This document shows positions 41,500-50,868 of a stretch of 64,000 nucleotides of DNA, piece by piece. The notes under the pieces were generated by a model. The model was not told where the DNA came from. It searched no databases and saw only the letters and a program-made list of their open reading frames with translations. Each line of letters starts with the position of its first letter. The stretch's first letter is position 1. The DNA comes from Thalassobius sp965218685 (GTDB lineage Bacteria; Pseudomonadota; Alphaproteobacteria; Rhodobacterales; Rhodobacteraceae): positions 1,054,001 through 1,118,000 of the forward strand of contig NZ_OZ244657.1 of NCBI RefSeq assembly GCF_965218685.1, in the 5' to 3' direction. The position numbers were made by a program, and so were the translations under genes.

Positions 41500-43731
41500 A
41501 TGAGTCTTGCGCAAAAACTGGCAGAGGAAAGGCGAGCCAGGCTGGCAGCTGAACGCCTGCTGGAGCTGAAGCAAGCCGAACTTTTTGCAGCGAACCAGAA
41601 ACTGGGACGCCAGGCCAAGGTCTTGTCCGAGGAAATCGTCGAAACGCGGGCGCAGGTTGAAAATTTCAGGAATGAAAACCAACAGGTGAAATCCGACCTG
41701 ACCATCGCGCATGAAAAGGTCGAAATTGCCGAACGTCGCCTGTGGCACTCCATCGAAACGATCCAGGACGGCTTCGCCTTTTTTGATGCGGACAGCCAGA
41801 TGATCGGCGCCAACCATGCCTATCTGTCTCATTTCGACGGTTTGGAAGAGGTCATCCCAGGCGTTCAATACGCCCGCATCCTGCAGTTGCTGACCGAAGA
41901 GGGGATCGTAAATATAGGTGACTACGATCCGGCAAACTGGCGTGCGATGATGCAACAGAGGTGGAACGCCCCCTCGCCCCCTCCTGTTATTCTAAGGCTT
42001 TGGAATGACACATATATCAAGCTTCTGGATCAACGTGGCCCGGCGGGCGATGTGGTCAGCCTTGCGCTCGATATCACGGATACGGTCCGCTACGAAGAAG
42101 AGCTGACCGTTGCCCGGGAAAAGGCCGAAGCGGCTTCGCGCGCGAAATCCGCGTTCCTGGCCAACATGAGCCACGAAATCCGCACCCCGATGAACGGTGT
42201 CGTCGGTATGTCCGAGCTTTTGTCGGACACCTCTTTGACGGACGAACAGCAACTTTTTGTCAACACGATCAAAAACTCGGCCGAGGCGCTGTTGGTCATC
42301 ATCAACGATGTCCTCGATTACTCGAAAATCGAGGCAAATAAGTTGGTGCTGCACAACGAAGCCTTCGATTTGGAGCGGTGCATCCATGAGGTGATGATGC
42401 TGCTGCAACCGTTGGCGCGCGACAAGGGGATCGATCTGCTTATCGACTATGACCTGTTCCTGCCGACGATGTTCGAAGGCGATCCCGGCCGGATACGTCA
42501 GGTGTTGACCAACCTGGTGGGCAATGCGGTCAAGTTCACCGAAACCGGGCATGTCATGGTACGCATCGTGGGCTTCCAGCCCAGCGACACGCCCAGCACG
42601 CATATTCACATCACGGTCGAGGACACGGGTATTGGCATTCCCAGCCACAAGGTTGATCACATTTTCGGCGAGTTTAATCAGGTTGAAGACGAAAAGAACC
42701 GAAAATTTGAAGGAACCGGGTTGGGTCTGGCGATCACGCAGCGCCTGATACACCTGATGAAAGGCCAGATTTGGGTCGATTCTGATGAGGGTGTCGGATC
42801 CAGTTTTGGGTTCCGCATCACCCTGCCAGCCAGCGAAAACATGACGGAAATCGCTCCGGTTTTACCCGAACAATTGAAGAGGGTCCTGGTTGTTGACGAT
42901 CTGACGATCAATCAAGAGGTTCTGGCGCGCCAGATGGAGATTTTGGGGATAGAAACAGTATGCTGTTCTTCGGGGGCCGAGGCCCTGGAGCGACTGGATG
43001 AGGGGTTTGACGTGGTCATGACCGACCACAATATGCCCAGCATGGATGGCATCGCGCTGGCCAAGAAGATCCGCCAACGCGGCAATGATGTGCCGATTTT
43101 GCTGTTCAGCGCAAACTCGACCTATGCCGAGATGGAAAAGGGCAAGAAATACATTCAGGCCATCATGACCAAGCCGACACCGCGGCGTGAACTCTTCGCG
43201 CGGCTTCGGGAATTAGGGGCGCAGCTTGACACAACGACACCAGCCGCGCCCGACCCTCCGGCAGAACCTTCCGAGCCGGCGGTTGTCGCGCAAGCGGACT
43301 CTGGTCAGCGTCGTATGTGCGTCCTTGCAGCCGAGGACAACCGGACCAACCGCTTGGTTCTGACCAAGATGCTGAAAAATGCGGATATTGACCTGCACTT
43401 CGCCGAGAATGGACATGAAGCGGTTGAGCTTTTCGAAGATCTGAAGCCGGATGTCGTTTTTATGGATATTTCAATGCCTGGCATGGACGGAAAAGAGGCG
43501 ACCCGCGCCATCCGCTCGATCGAAAAGTCCAAGGGCGGCCACGCGCCGATCATCGCAATGACAGCGCATGCAATGGATGGCGATGGCGTGGATATTTTGG
43601 GGGCGGGCCTGGATCACTACTTGACCAAACCACTGCGGAAGACCGAAATTTTGCACATTCTGGCGCAGCATCAGCCCGAAGGCACCCGCCCGCCGATTTC
43701 TCCAAAAGATCAGCCCGCTTCGGCAAGTTGA
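41500..43731 (+). CDS. hybrid sensor histidine kinase with two receiver domains
   Basis: 743-residue cytosolic kinase: coiled-coil N-terminus (about 1-80), PAS-like domain (about 84-205), HisKA with the phosphoacceptor His225 in FLANMSHEIRTPMNGVVGMS, HATPase_c (about 320-450; NLVGNAVKFTE, VEDTGIGIP, GTGLGLAI), receiver 1 with Asp509 (VVMTDHNMPSMDG), and receiver 2 with Asp656 (VVFMDISMPGMDG). No membrane helix, so it senses an internal signal; no Hpt domain, so the outgoing phosphotransfer partner is elsewhere. ATG 41500 has AAAGG directly before it rather than at proper distance, so the start is moderately certain. Its end overlaps the convergent yaaA by 22 bases. Confidence 0.92.
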   Translation: MSLAQKLAEERRARLAAERLLELKQAELFAANQKLGRQAKVLSEEIVETRAQVENFRNENQQVKSDLTIAHEKVEIAERRLWHSIETIQDGFAFFDADSQMIGANHAYLSHFDGLEEVIPGVQYARILQLLTEEGIVNIGDYDPANWRAMMQQRWNAPSPPPVILRLWNDTYIKLLDQRGPAGDVVSLALDITDTVRYEEELTVAREKAEAASRAKSAFLANMSHEIRTPMNGVVGMSELLSDTSLTDEQQLFVNTIKNSAEALLVIINDVLDYSKIEANKLVLHNEAFDLERCIHEVMMLLQPLARDKGIDLLIDYDLFLPTMFEGDPGRIRQVLTNLVGNAVKFTETGHVMVRIVGFQPSDTPSTHIHITVEDTGIGIPSHKVDHIFGEFNQVEDEKNRKFEGTGLGLAITQRLIHLMKGQIWVDSDEGVGSSFGFRITLPASENMTEIAPVLPEQLKRVLVVDDLTINQEVLARQMEILGIETVCCSSGAEALERLDEGFDVVMTDHNMPSMDGIALAKKIRQRGNDVPILLFSANSTYAEMEKGKKYIQAIMTKPTPRRELFARLRELGAQLDTTTPAAPDPPAEPSEPAVVAQADSGQRRMCVLAAEDNRTNRLVLTKMLKNADIDLHFAENGHEAVELFEDLKPDVVFMDISMPGMDGKEATRAIRSIEKSKGGHAPIIAMTAHAMDGDGVDILGAGLDHYLTKPLRKTEILHILAQHQPEGTRPPISPKDQPASAS

Positions 43732-44480
43732 ACCGGACGAACAAACACAAGCTTGTCCGCTTCGGACATGTCCTGCCGGAACTGGTAACCGCCGATGTCG
43801 AAATCTTTCAGAGATGCGGGGTCAGTTAAACGGCGTTGAATGATGAAGCGGGCCATTGCGCCGCGTGCGCGTTTGGCGAAAAAGCTTACGATCTTGGGGC
43901 CATCCGGCTTTTCCTCCATGAACACGGGTGTGATGACGCGCAAGCCCAGGGCGTTCAGGTCGACAGCGCCGAAATATTCCTGGCTGGCGCAGTTGATCAA
44001 CACGTCTGTGCCCAGTTGTTGCGCTTGTTTGGCCAAGGCATCGGCGATCTGCGTGCCCCAGAAGTCGTACAGGTTTCGACCGTGGGGGTTTTTCAGCCGA
44101 CTGCCCATTTCCAGCCGATAGGGCTGGATTTCGTCCATTGGGCGCAACACTCCGTAAAGACCGGATAAAATCCGAAAATGGTCCTGCGCCCAGGTCATTT
44201 CGTCAGGGTCAAGCGAGGCAGCATCAAGCCCAATATATGTGTCCCCTGCAAAGGCCAGCGCGGCTGGTTTGCGCTCCATCTCGCCGAAATTGCGGAACCG
44301 GTCGGCGTTCAGCTTCGCCAGGTTCTCGCTGATATGCATAAGCTTCTGCAAATCGCCGACACTCAGGTCGCGCGCGATTGTGGCCAGTTCTTCAGCGCGG
44401 TCAGCGAAGGCAGGCTGAGTGGGGGCGGCCTCCACGGCCTTCATATCCATTTTTTTAGCGGGGGATACGACTATCAGCAT
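43710..44480 (-). CDS. yaaA: peroxide stress protein YaaA
   Basis: 256-residue DUF328/UPF0246 protein. In E. coli YaaA limits free iron and Fenton damage during peroxide stress and binds DNA with a helix-hairpin-helix-like fold. Visible family blocks: MLIVVSPAKKMD at the start, SGLYGVLRPMDEIQPYRLEMGSRL (about 108-131), NCASQEYFGAVD, and VSFFAKRARGAMARF (about 198-212). AAGGAG before ATG. It follows recQ on the same strand with 26 bases between, which may place it in a recQ transcript. Confidence 0.95.
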   Translation of the reverse strand: MLIVVSPAKKMDMKAVEAAPTQPAFADRAEELATIARDLSVGDLQKLMHISENLAKLNADRFRNFGEMERKPAALAFAGDTYIGLDAASLDPDEMTWAQDHFRILSGLYGVLRPMDEIQPYRLEMGSRLKNPHGRNLYDFWGTQIADALAKQAQQLGTDVLINCASQEYFGAVDLNALGLRVITPVFMEEKPDGPKIVSFFAKRARGAMARFIIQRRLTDPASLKDFDIGGYQFRQDMSEADKLVFVRPVQLAEAG

Positions 44481-44506
44481 GCTGGCTCCTTCGGTTTAGA
44501 ATTTTT

Positions 44507-46546
44507 CTAACCGGCTTCCCGTAGAACGTCCAGAAAGGCCGCGCCAAATCGGTCCGCGCGGCGGTCACCCAATAGCCGCGTCATCGCGCCCACATCCGTG
44601 GGGCGCAGCTGCGCAACTTTCGCCAACAAAGACGCCGAGCAGCTGAGAGGTTTTTCCAGCCCGTCTTCACCACGCGCCAAATCGGCCTGCACCTCGAGCA
44701 AGCGATCATACAGCGGCCCGGCGTCACGCCCGGCCAGACGCATGCGTTGGGGGTGCAGTTCTTCGTTCGCGCCGGTGATGACTTGCAGAAACATCTGGCC
44801 GTACCGTTCGAGTTTCTTCGCGCCGACGCCGCTGATATGGGCCATTTCGTCCATGTTTCCGGGGCGTTTTTCGGCCATTTCGATCAGGGTTCGGTCGTTG
44901 AAGATCACATATGCCGGCACATTCGCGGCCTCGGCCAGGGCGCGGCGTTTGGCCTTGAACGCGGACAGCAAGGGGGCGTCTTCGTCGCTGACCAGAGCTT
45001 TGACAGCGGGCCGGCGCCCCGCGTTTTTCAACGAGTCCTTACGCAGTTCAATCTCGGCTTCGCCACGCAGGATGGGACGAGCGGTTTCGGTCATATGTAA
45101 GGCCCCGTGTCGTTCGGGGTTGGGACGGACAAGGTCGTGGCCCAGCATTTGACGGAAAATTGCTTGCCATTGGCGTTTGTCATATTCGCGACCGACGCCG
45201 AATGTTGGCAGGGTGTCGTGACCTTTTTCGCGAACGCGATCTGTCAGATTGCCCAGTAGGATGTCGATCAGGTGGCCTGAACCGTACCATTCCTCGGTGC
45301 GTAAGATCGCTGACAAAGCCATGCGGACGGGTTGAGTGGCGTCGAATACTTCGGGGGGGGTGTCGCACAGGTCGCAATTTCCGCAGCTGACCTGGGTCTC
45401 GCCAAAATAGGACAGCAGGGTCGCGCGGCGGCATTTCAGGGCTTCGGCCAGACCCAGCAGGGCGTTCAGGCGGCAATGATCCGCAGCGCGGCGTTCGGGC
45501 GGGGCCAGGCCTTCGTCAATCTGAGCGCGGCGCAGCCGGACATCCTCGGGGCCGAACAGGGTAAGCGTTTCAGCAGGCGCCCCGTCCCGGCCAGCACGGC
45601 CGATTTCCTGATAATACGCCTCGATGGATTTGGGCAAATCCGCGTGGGCGACCCAGCGGATATCGGGTTTATCGACGCCCATCCCGAAGGCCACGGTGGC
45701 CACGACGATCAATCCGTCCTCTTGCTGAAAGCGGGTTTCGGCATGGCGCCGGTCGTCCGGGTCCATCCCGCCGTGATAGTGGCAGGCAGCGTGACCGGAC
45801 TCGCGCAGGGCCTTGGCTAAGGATTCCGTTTTCGCGCGGGTGCCACAATAGACGATGCCGGATTGCCCTTTGCGGGCGGCGGCGAAATTCAGAATCTGCT
45901 GACGCGGGCTGTTCTTGGCACTGAAAGCCATGTGGATGTTGGGCCGGTCGAACCCGCGCAAAAAGGTCTGAGGTGACTGGTCGTCAAACAGGCGTGTGAC
46001 GATCTCGGCCCTGGTTTCAGCGTCGGCGGTGGCGGTAAAGGCGGCGAGCGGGACGTTCAACGTGCGGCGCAACTCTCCGATCCGCAGGTAATCGGGCCGG
46101 AAATCATGGCCCCACTGGCTGACGCAGTGGGCCTCGTCCACGGCGATCAGCGATACGTTGATCCGTTGCAGCATGCCCAACGCGGAGCCCGCGGACAGAC
46201 GTTCGGGCGCGATATAGAGCAGTTTCAGAGTGCCCGCCTCGATCGCGTCCCAAACGGCATCGGTTTCCTCGGGGGTGTTGCCGCTGGTCAGGGCCCCGGC
46301 CTCGACCCCTGCCTCGCGCAGGGCGCGAACCTGGTCGCGCATCAGTGCGATCAACGGCGAGATAACGACCGTTATGCCCTCTCGCATCAGCGCAGGCAGT
46401 TGGAAACACAGCGATTTGCCGCCGCCCGTGGGCATGATCGCCAGTACGTGCTGACCTGCGGCGACGGCCTCGACCACCTCGGCCTGACCTTGGCGGAAAT
46501 CATCGAATCCAAATACGTCCCGAAGGATCTGGTGGGCGTGCGTCAT
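44507..46546 (-). CDS. recQ: ATP-dependent DNA helicase RecQ
   Basis: 3'-5' helicase acting in RecF-pathway recombination and fork repair. 679 residues: Walker A MPTGGGKSLCFQLPAL (about 40-55), DEAHCVSQWGHDFRPDY (motif II, about 137-153), motif IV-VI region ending DLPKSIEAYYQEIGRAGRDG (about 304-323), the RQC zinc-binding cysteines (CRRATLLSYFGE, SCGNCDLC), a winged helix, and an HRDC domain (about 505-590: IFNDRTLIEMAEKRPGNMDE). Full length for a bacterial RecQ. Confidence 0.97.
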   Translation of the reverse strand: MTHAHQILRDVFGFDDFRQGQAEVVEAVAAGQHVLAIMPTGGGKSLCFQLPALMREGITVVISPLIALMRDQVRALREAGVEAGALTSGNTPEETDAVWDAIEAGTLKLLYIAPERLSAGSALGMLQRINVSLIAVDEAHCVSQWGHDFRPDYLRIGELRRTLNVPLAAFTATADAETRAEIVTRLFDDQSPQTFLRGFDRPNIHMAFSAKNSPRQQILNFAAARKGQSGIVYCGTRAKTESLAKALRESGHAACHYHGGMDPDDRRHAETRFQQEDGLIVVATVAFGMGVDKPDIRWVAHADLPKSIEAYYQEIGRAGRDGAPAETLTLFGPEDVRLRRAQIDEGLAPPERRAADHCRLNALLGLAEALKCRRATLLSYFGETQVSCGNCDLCDTPPEVFDATQPVRMALSAILRTEEWYGSGHLIDILLGNLTDRVREKGHDTLPTFGVGREYDKRQWQAIFRQMLGHDLVRPNPERHGALHMTETARPILRGEAEIELRKDSLKNAGRRPAVKALVSDEDAPLLSAFKAKRRALAEAANVPAYVIFNDRTLIEMAEKRPGNMDEMAHISGVGAKKLERYGQMFLQVITGANEELHPQRMRLAGRDAGPLYDRLLEVQADLARGEDGLEKPLSCSASLLAKVAQLRPTDVGAMTRLLGDRRADRFGAAFLDVLREAG

Positions 46547-46617
46547 TTTTCTCTGCGCGGCTATATCTGCTCTGACAGAGGTTTTCCCACACTATAGGTA
46601 GTGGGACAAGTCCCGGA

Positions 46618-46905
46618 TCAGTAGAAGGCCGAGATGTTGTTGACCAGAATGATCCGCAACGCATAAACGCCCAGCAGAACGACCAGCGGCGCCAGGTCCA
46701 GACCGCCCATCGGGGGCAGTATGCGGCGAATGGGGCCATAGAGCGGCTCAAGGATGCGATTCAGCCCGTACCAGATTTGCGCAACGAACTGCTGTCCAAG
46801 GTTCAGTACCTGAAAACTGATCAACCAGCTCATGATCACATGGGCAAGAATGAAGAACCAGACAACGTCCAGAATAAGCATCAGGATTTGAAACAAAGAC
46901 ATCAT
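46618..46905 (-). CDS. YggT-family membrane protein
   Basis: 95 residues with two hydrophobic segments (about 3-28 and 73-92). Helix 1 contains MLILDVVWFFILAHVIMSWL; the middle part NRILEPLYGPIRRILPPMGGLDLAPLVVLL is the YggT signature. The family is linked to cell-division or membrane stress in some lineages but has no settled function. Two adjacent ATGs (46905, 46902) exist; the frame extends upstream to 47265 only as the antisense of the thioesterase gene and is discounted. It lies 71 bases upstream of recQ on the same strand. Confidence 0.88.
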   Translation of the reverse strand: MMSLFQILMLILDVVWFFILAHVIMSWLISFQVLNLGQQFVAQIWYGLNRILEPLYGPIRRILPPMGGLDLAPLVVLLGVYALRIILVNNISAFY

Positions 46906-47032
46906 TGGCGGGGGCCCTCTTGGTTGATCGCCCCACAGGTAAGCACTTGGACCGCCAAGGGCAAGCGTTGACGCGCCGTTTCGGTTGACCTTGCCCGAAC
47001 ACGGGCGCATCCGGGATACAAAGGAGCCCGCC

Positions 47033-47575
47033 ATGTACCCTGTCCTGCGTTTCGTCAAAGAGTTCATCAAGTTCCGCAAGGCTCCGGCCCTGCCATTCGA
47101 TGGCACGCACGTGTCGCACCACATGTGCATGCCCTGGGACATCGATTTGTGGATGGAACTGAACAACGGCCGCACACTGACCCTGTATGATCTGGGGCGG
47201 ATGGTCCTAGCCCAACGGGCGGGATTATTGGGCGCGATGAAGCGCAACCGCTGGGGTATGACCATGGCCGGAGCTTGCGTGCGCTATCGCCGCCGCATTC
47301 GGGTGTTTGATGTCGTGGAAATGCGGTCGCGTGCGGTGTGCTGGGATGAAAAGTTCATCTATATCGAGCAGTCCATGTGGCGAAAGGACGGTGAATGCGC
47401 CAACCACATCGTCTATCGCTCTGCGGTGACCAGCAAGAACGGGATCGTGCCGCCCGCTCAAGTGGCCAAAGACATCATGGGCAAAGAGCCCGACGTCAAA
47501 ATCCCAGACTGGATTGCCAAGTGGATCGAAGCCGAAGCATTGCGCCCCTGGCCTCCCATGCAAGATGACAAATAG
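47033..47575 (+). CDS. acyl-CoA thioesterase-like hot-dog protein
   Basis: 180 residues with the 4HBT/FadM-like fold: HVSHHMCMPWDIDLWMELNNGRTLTLYDLGRM (about 25-56; the conserved Asp and Asn region of the active site), GAMKRNRWGMTMAGACVRYRRRIRVFDVVE (about 65-94), and WDEKFIYIEQSMWRKDGECA. Substrate preference not deducible. AAGGAG ribosome binding site at good distance from ATG 47033. Separate unit from the MFS gene that follows after 78 bases. Confidence 0.85.
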   Translation: MYPVLRFVKEFIKFRKAPALPFDGTHVSHHMCMPWDIDLWMELNNGRTLTLYDLGRMVLAQRAGLLGAMKRNRWGMTMAGACVRYRRRIRVFDVVEMRSRAVCWDEKFIYIEQSMWRKDGECANHIVYRSAVTSKNGIVPPAQVAKDIMGKEPDVKIPDWIAKWIEAEALRPWPPMQDDK

Positions 47576-47653
47576 GCATTCCAGCAGGATTGACTTGCCA
47601 GCGTTACATAGCGCCTGTCATAAGAAAAAAGGACTTAGGGGGACGGAGACGTC

Positions 47654-49024
47654 ATGAGCAAGCGCATATGGGGATGGTTCTTTTTTGATTGGGCCAGTCA
47701 GCCGTACCACACGGTGCTTGTCACCTTTATCTTCGGACCTTTTTTTGCCGGCATCGCGGCCGAGTACTATATATCCCAAGGTCTTAGCGAAACTGCTGCA
47801 GATGCGCAGGCGCAAAGCCTTTGGTCGATGGGGCTGACGTTTTCGGGGCTGATCATCGGGCTGGGGGCACCATTGATCGGGGCCTTGGCCGACACGGCAG
47901 GCAGGCGCATTCCCTGGATTTTTGGGTTTTCGGCTATGTACATCCTTGGGGCGGCGGGGCTTTGGCTGGCTAACCCGGATGGCTCGAATATGCTGATGAT
48001 GCTGGTGCTGTTTGCGTTCGGTTTTATCGGTGCGGAATACGCATTGATCTTTGTGAATTCTCAGTTGCCGGGATTAGGCAACAAGGATGACGTCGGAAAC
48101 ATTTCGGGGTCGGGCTTTGCCTTTGGATACGTTGGGGGGCTGGTCGCATTGGCCATCCTTTTGGCTTTGTTTGTCGAGCAGCCTAATGGGAAAACGCTGA
48201 TCGGGCTGGACCCGGCCTTTGGGCTGAATGCCGACCAAAAAGAGGGGACGCGTATCGCGGGCCCCTTCACCGCGCTTTGGTATCTGGTGTTCATGATCCC
48301 CTATTTCATGTGGGTCAAAGACCCCAAAACGACCGGATCCCGCGCCAGCTTAAGCACTGCGCTTGGCAAACTGGGCCAATCGGTGCGTGGGCTGAAGAAA
48401 CGTGTCAGCCTGTCCAGCTATCTGGGCTCGTCCATGCTGTATCGTGACGCGCTGAACGGTCTTTATGGCTTTGGCGGCACCTATGCCAAGCTGGTGCTGA
48501 ACTGGGAGCTGGTCTCGATCGGGGTGTTCGGCATCGTAGGCGGTCTGTCTGCTGCTGTGTTCAGCTGGATCGGAGGCAAGGCCGACCGTGCCTTTGGCCC
48601 CAAACCGGTGATCAAATGCGCAATCTGGGTGTTGATCCTGGTCTGTATCACCATCGTCAGCATGGACCGGTCACAGATTTTCGGCATTCCGTTGCCCGAT
48701 GGTTCAAGCCTGCCGGACAAGATTTTCTTTGTCTGCGGGGCCCTGATTGGTGGGATGGGCGGCGTGCTGCAAGCGGCCAGCCGTTCGCTGATGGTGCGCC
48801 ACACTGATCCGGATAACCCGACCGAAAGCTTTGGGCTCTATGGTCTGTCCGGACGGGCGACCGCCTTTATCGCGCCAATGCTGATCGGGACGGTGACGGT
48901 GATGACGCAAAGCGCACGAATTGGCGTTTCCCCGCTGATCGTGCTTTTCCTTCTGGGGTTGATCTTGCTACGCTGGGTCAAACCCGAAGGAGATCGCGCC
49001 ACATGGTCCGAAACATCCGCCTGA
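47654..49024 (+). CDS. MFS transporter, UMF1/Atg22-like family
   Basis: 456-residue inner-membrane transporter with about twelve helices. The N-terminus RIWGWFFFDWASQPYHTVLVTFIF and LGAPLIGALADTAGRRIPW (MFS motif A-like, about 75-93) identify the UMF1 branch related to yeast Atg22 (a vacuolar amino-acid exporter). The transported substrate is unknown. First of three overlapping genes: the mepA ATG begins 22 bases before its stop. Start GGGACGGAGACGTC precedes the ATG. Confidence 0.9.
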   Translation: MSKRIWGWFFFDWASQPYHTVLVTFIFGPFFAGIAAEYYISQGLSETAADAQAQSLWSMGLTFSGLIIGLGAPLIGALADTAGRRIPWIFGFSAMYILGAAGLWLANPDGSNMLMMLVLFAFGFIGAEYALIFVNSQLPGLGNKDDVGNISGSGFAFGYVGGLVALAILLALFVEQPNGKTLIGLDPAFGLNADQKEGTRIAGPFTALWYLVFMIPYFMWVKDPKTTGSRASLSTALGKLGQSVRGLKKRVSLSSYLGSSMLYRDALNGLYGFGGTYAKLVLNWELVSIGVFGIVGGLSAAVFSWIGGKADRAFGPKPVIKCAIWVLILVCITIVSMDRSQIFGIPLPDGSSLPDKIFFVCGALIGGMGGVLQAASRSLMVRHTDPDNPTESFGLYGLSGRATAFIAPMLIGTVTVMTQSARIGVSPLIVLFLLGLILLRWVKPEGDRATWSETSA

Positions 49025-49917
49025 TTGCCGCCGCCTTGTTGCTGGCATCCTGTACGGCGACGCCGACGCAGGAACGCCAGCTTTCGACAAAGCAATCCAT
49101 CCCGCATTCGATGCAGGGTGTTGCTGCCAAGCAGTTGTTCGGCGCGCACGAGCATGGTTCGGATCAGAATGCCGAACCGCATGGCGGTTACGCCAAGGGC
49201 TGTCTGGCCGGGGGTGTCGCCCTGCCGGAAACCGGTCCGACCTGGCAAGCGATGCGGCTAAGCCGCAACCGCAACTGGGGCTATCCCGAAACCATCGATT
49301 TCATCCGTGATCTGTCTGCCAAAGCGGCCCAGCAACCGGGATGGAAGGGGCTATATATCGGTGACATCAGTCAGCCACGTGGAGGCCCGATGCTGACCGG
49401 GCACCGTAGCCACCAAATTGGAATGGATATCGACATCTGGATGTTGCCACCCAAACGATTGGACCTGACACCGGCAGAGCGCGAGAACATCTCTTCGATT
49501 TCTCTGCGCCGTGCAAATGGCGCCTACGTGAATGACCAATGGACCCGCCAGCATCACGAGATCCTTAAGGCAGCGGCGCAAGATCCGCGCGTTGCCCGGA
49601 TTTTCGTCTTCCCCGGCGCCAAGGTGAAAATGTGCAATGACGAAAAGGGCGATCGGTCCTGGTTGCGGAAAATCCGGCCGTGGTGGGGGCACCACTATCA
49701 TTTCCACGTCCGTCTGAACTGCCCCAAGGGTGCGTCGAACTGCGTGAACCAGAAGGCTCCGCCGGCTGGGGACGGTTGCAAGGACGCCGAAAAATGGGTG
49801 CATGATATCCTGAACCCTCCGCCGCCCAATCCGAATGCGCCCAAACCCAAGCCCCGCCGTGAACTGACAATGAGCGACCTGCCCAGCCAATGCGTTTCGG
49901 TCGTGCAGTCGCGATAG
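49003..49917 (+). CDS. mepA: penicillin-insensitive murein endopeptidase MepA
   Basis: Zinc-dependent LAS-family endopeptidase cutting D-Ala-meso-DAP cross-links in peptidoglycan. 304 residues, an outer-membrane lipoprotein by its lipobox LLASC at about 13-17. SQPRGGPMLTGHRSHQIGMDIDIWM (about 124-148) holds the first zinc ligands (His, Asp) and WWGHHYHFHVRLNCP (about 227-241) the last. C-terminal extension is Pro-rich and basic (PPPNPNAPKPKPR). It overlaps the transporter by 22 bases and the next gene by 28, in different frames. Confidence 0.95.
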   Translation: MVRNIRLIAAALLLASCTATPTQERQLSTKQSIPHSMQGVAAKQLFGAHEHGSDQNAEPHGGYAKGCLAGGVALPETGPTWQAMRLSRNRNWGYPETIDFIRDLSAKAAQQPGWKGLYIGDISQPRGGPMLTGHRSHQIGMDIDIWMLPPKRLDLTPAERENISSISLRRANGAYVNDQWTRQHHEILKAAAQDPRVARIFVFPGAKVKMCNDEKGDRSWLRKIRPWWGHHYHFHVRLNCPKGASNCVNQKAPPAGDGCKDAEKWVHDILNPPPPNPNAPKPKPRRELTMSDLPSQCVSVVQSR

Positions 49918-50804
49918 CGGCCGTTCTGGCCGTCATCGCGGCAATGTCCTTTGGGCATTTGCCATCCGGGCAGGCGCTGTATGTTGGCTCGGTCGACTTG
50001 CCTTCGGATCCGGGGCGGTTGGGAGGCTATTCAGGGTTAGAGTTGGGGCCGGACGGGCGCCAGATGGTGCTGATTTCGGACCGGGGGCGCCTTGTGCGCG
50101 GGCATTTGAGCCGCCAGAACGGCGCGCTCAGCGTTACCACCGGCCCAGCGATTTCTTTTCTGGACCGAAATGGCCGGCGGCTGAGCGGGACGGCCAATGA
50201 CGCCGAAGGGCTGGCCATCGGCCCCCAAGGCGACATGTTCATCAGTTTCGAAGCGACCCATCGCGTGTTGCGTTATCCCGCTGGACAGACCCGCCCCATT
50301 CCAATGCCGCGTCACACCGCGTTTCAGAACATGCCGTCGAATGGCGGGCTCGAGGCTTTGGCAGTGGGCGCGCGCGGCGTGCTTTACGCTATCCCCGAAC
50401 GGGTCTGGACCCGCAGCCGCCGCATCCCCGTTTTTCGCTTGGATCAAAACGGCTGGAGCGATTGGGCAACCTTTCCACGGGCCAAGGGGTTTCTGCCCGT
50501 CGGCGCAGATCTGGGCCCGGACGGGCGACTGTATGTTTTAGAGCGTCATTTCAAAGGGCTGGGGTTCGCCAGTCAGGTGCGCTCGTTCATTGTGACCGCC
50601 CAGGGTTTGGCCGATGAACGACTGGTGCTGCGCACGCGCGAACGGCAGCATGGCAACCTTGAGGGCCTGGCCGTCTGGCGCGATGATCTGGGCCAAATTC
50701 GTCTGACCATGGTCGCCGACAACAATTTTCTAAGCCTGCTGCCCAACACGATTGTCGAGTATGTTTTGCCGAAAACCCTTGCCAAACAGGGGAATCAGGA
50801 CTAA
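49890..50804 (+). CDS. phytase-like esterase/beta-propeller protein, secreted
   Basis: 304 residues. N-terminal signal helix (about 1-25), then an 'esterase-like activity of phytase' propeller domain: GGYSGLELGPDGRQMVLISDRGRLV, ANDAEGLAIGPQGDMFISFE, MPSNGGLEALAVGARGVLYAIPE, and ERQHGNLEGLAVWRDD, repeats of about 45 residues. The family name does not define a substrate. The ATG lies inside the last 28 bases of mepA. Its grouping with MepA suggests envelope-related work, which is inference. Confidence 0.85.
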   Translation: MRFGRAVAIAAVLAVIAAMSFGHLPSGQALYVGSVDLPSDPGRLGGYSGLELGPDGRQMVLISDRGRLVRGHLSRQNGALSVTTGPAISFLDRNGRRLSGTANDAEGLAIGPQGDMFISFEATHRVLRYPAGQTRPIPMPRHTAFQNMPSNGGLEALAVGARGVLYAIPERVWTRSRRIPVFRLDQNGWSDWATFPRAKGFLPVGADLGPDGRLYVLERHFKGLGFASQVRSFIVTAQGLADERLVLRTRERQHGNLEGLAVWRDDLGQIRLTMVADNNFLSLLPNTIVEYVLPKTLAKQGNQD

Positions 50805-50811
50805 ACGCCGC

Positions 50812-50868
50812 CCGTTCCCGATGGTCGGGAACCATGTCGCCGCTACCATGTAAAAACGGATCAAAATA
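50812..50868 (+). promoter_or_regulatory. folded leader upstream of the queuosine-precursor transporter
   Basis: GTTCCCGA (50814-50821) pairs with TCGGGAAC (50825-50832). Alternatively CCGTT (50812-50816) can pair with AACGG (50855-50859), and loop ATGG with CCAT (50846-50849), giving a pseudoknot-like fold ending in an A-rich tail just before the ATG. PreQ1 riboswitches often precede this transporter family; the sequence does not match the classes I can recall. Confidence 0.35.

Noticed and set aside
50812..50868. Known preQ1-I riboswitch
   Set aside because: The characteristic loop and AAAAAACUA tail do not match; kept only as a possible folded leader.
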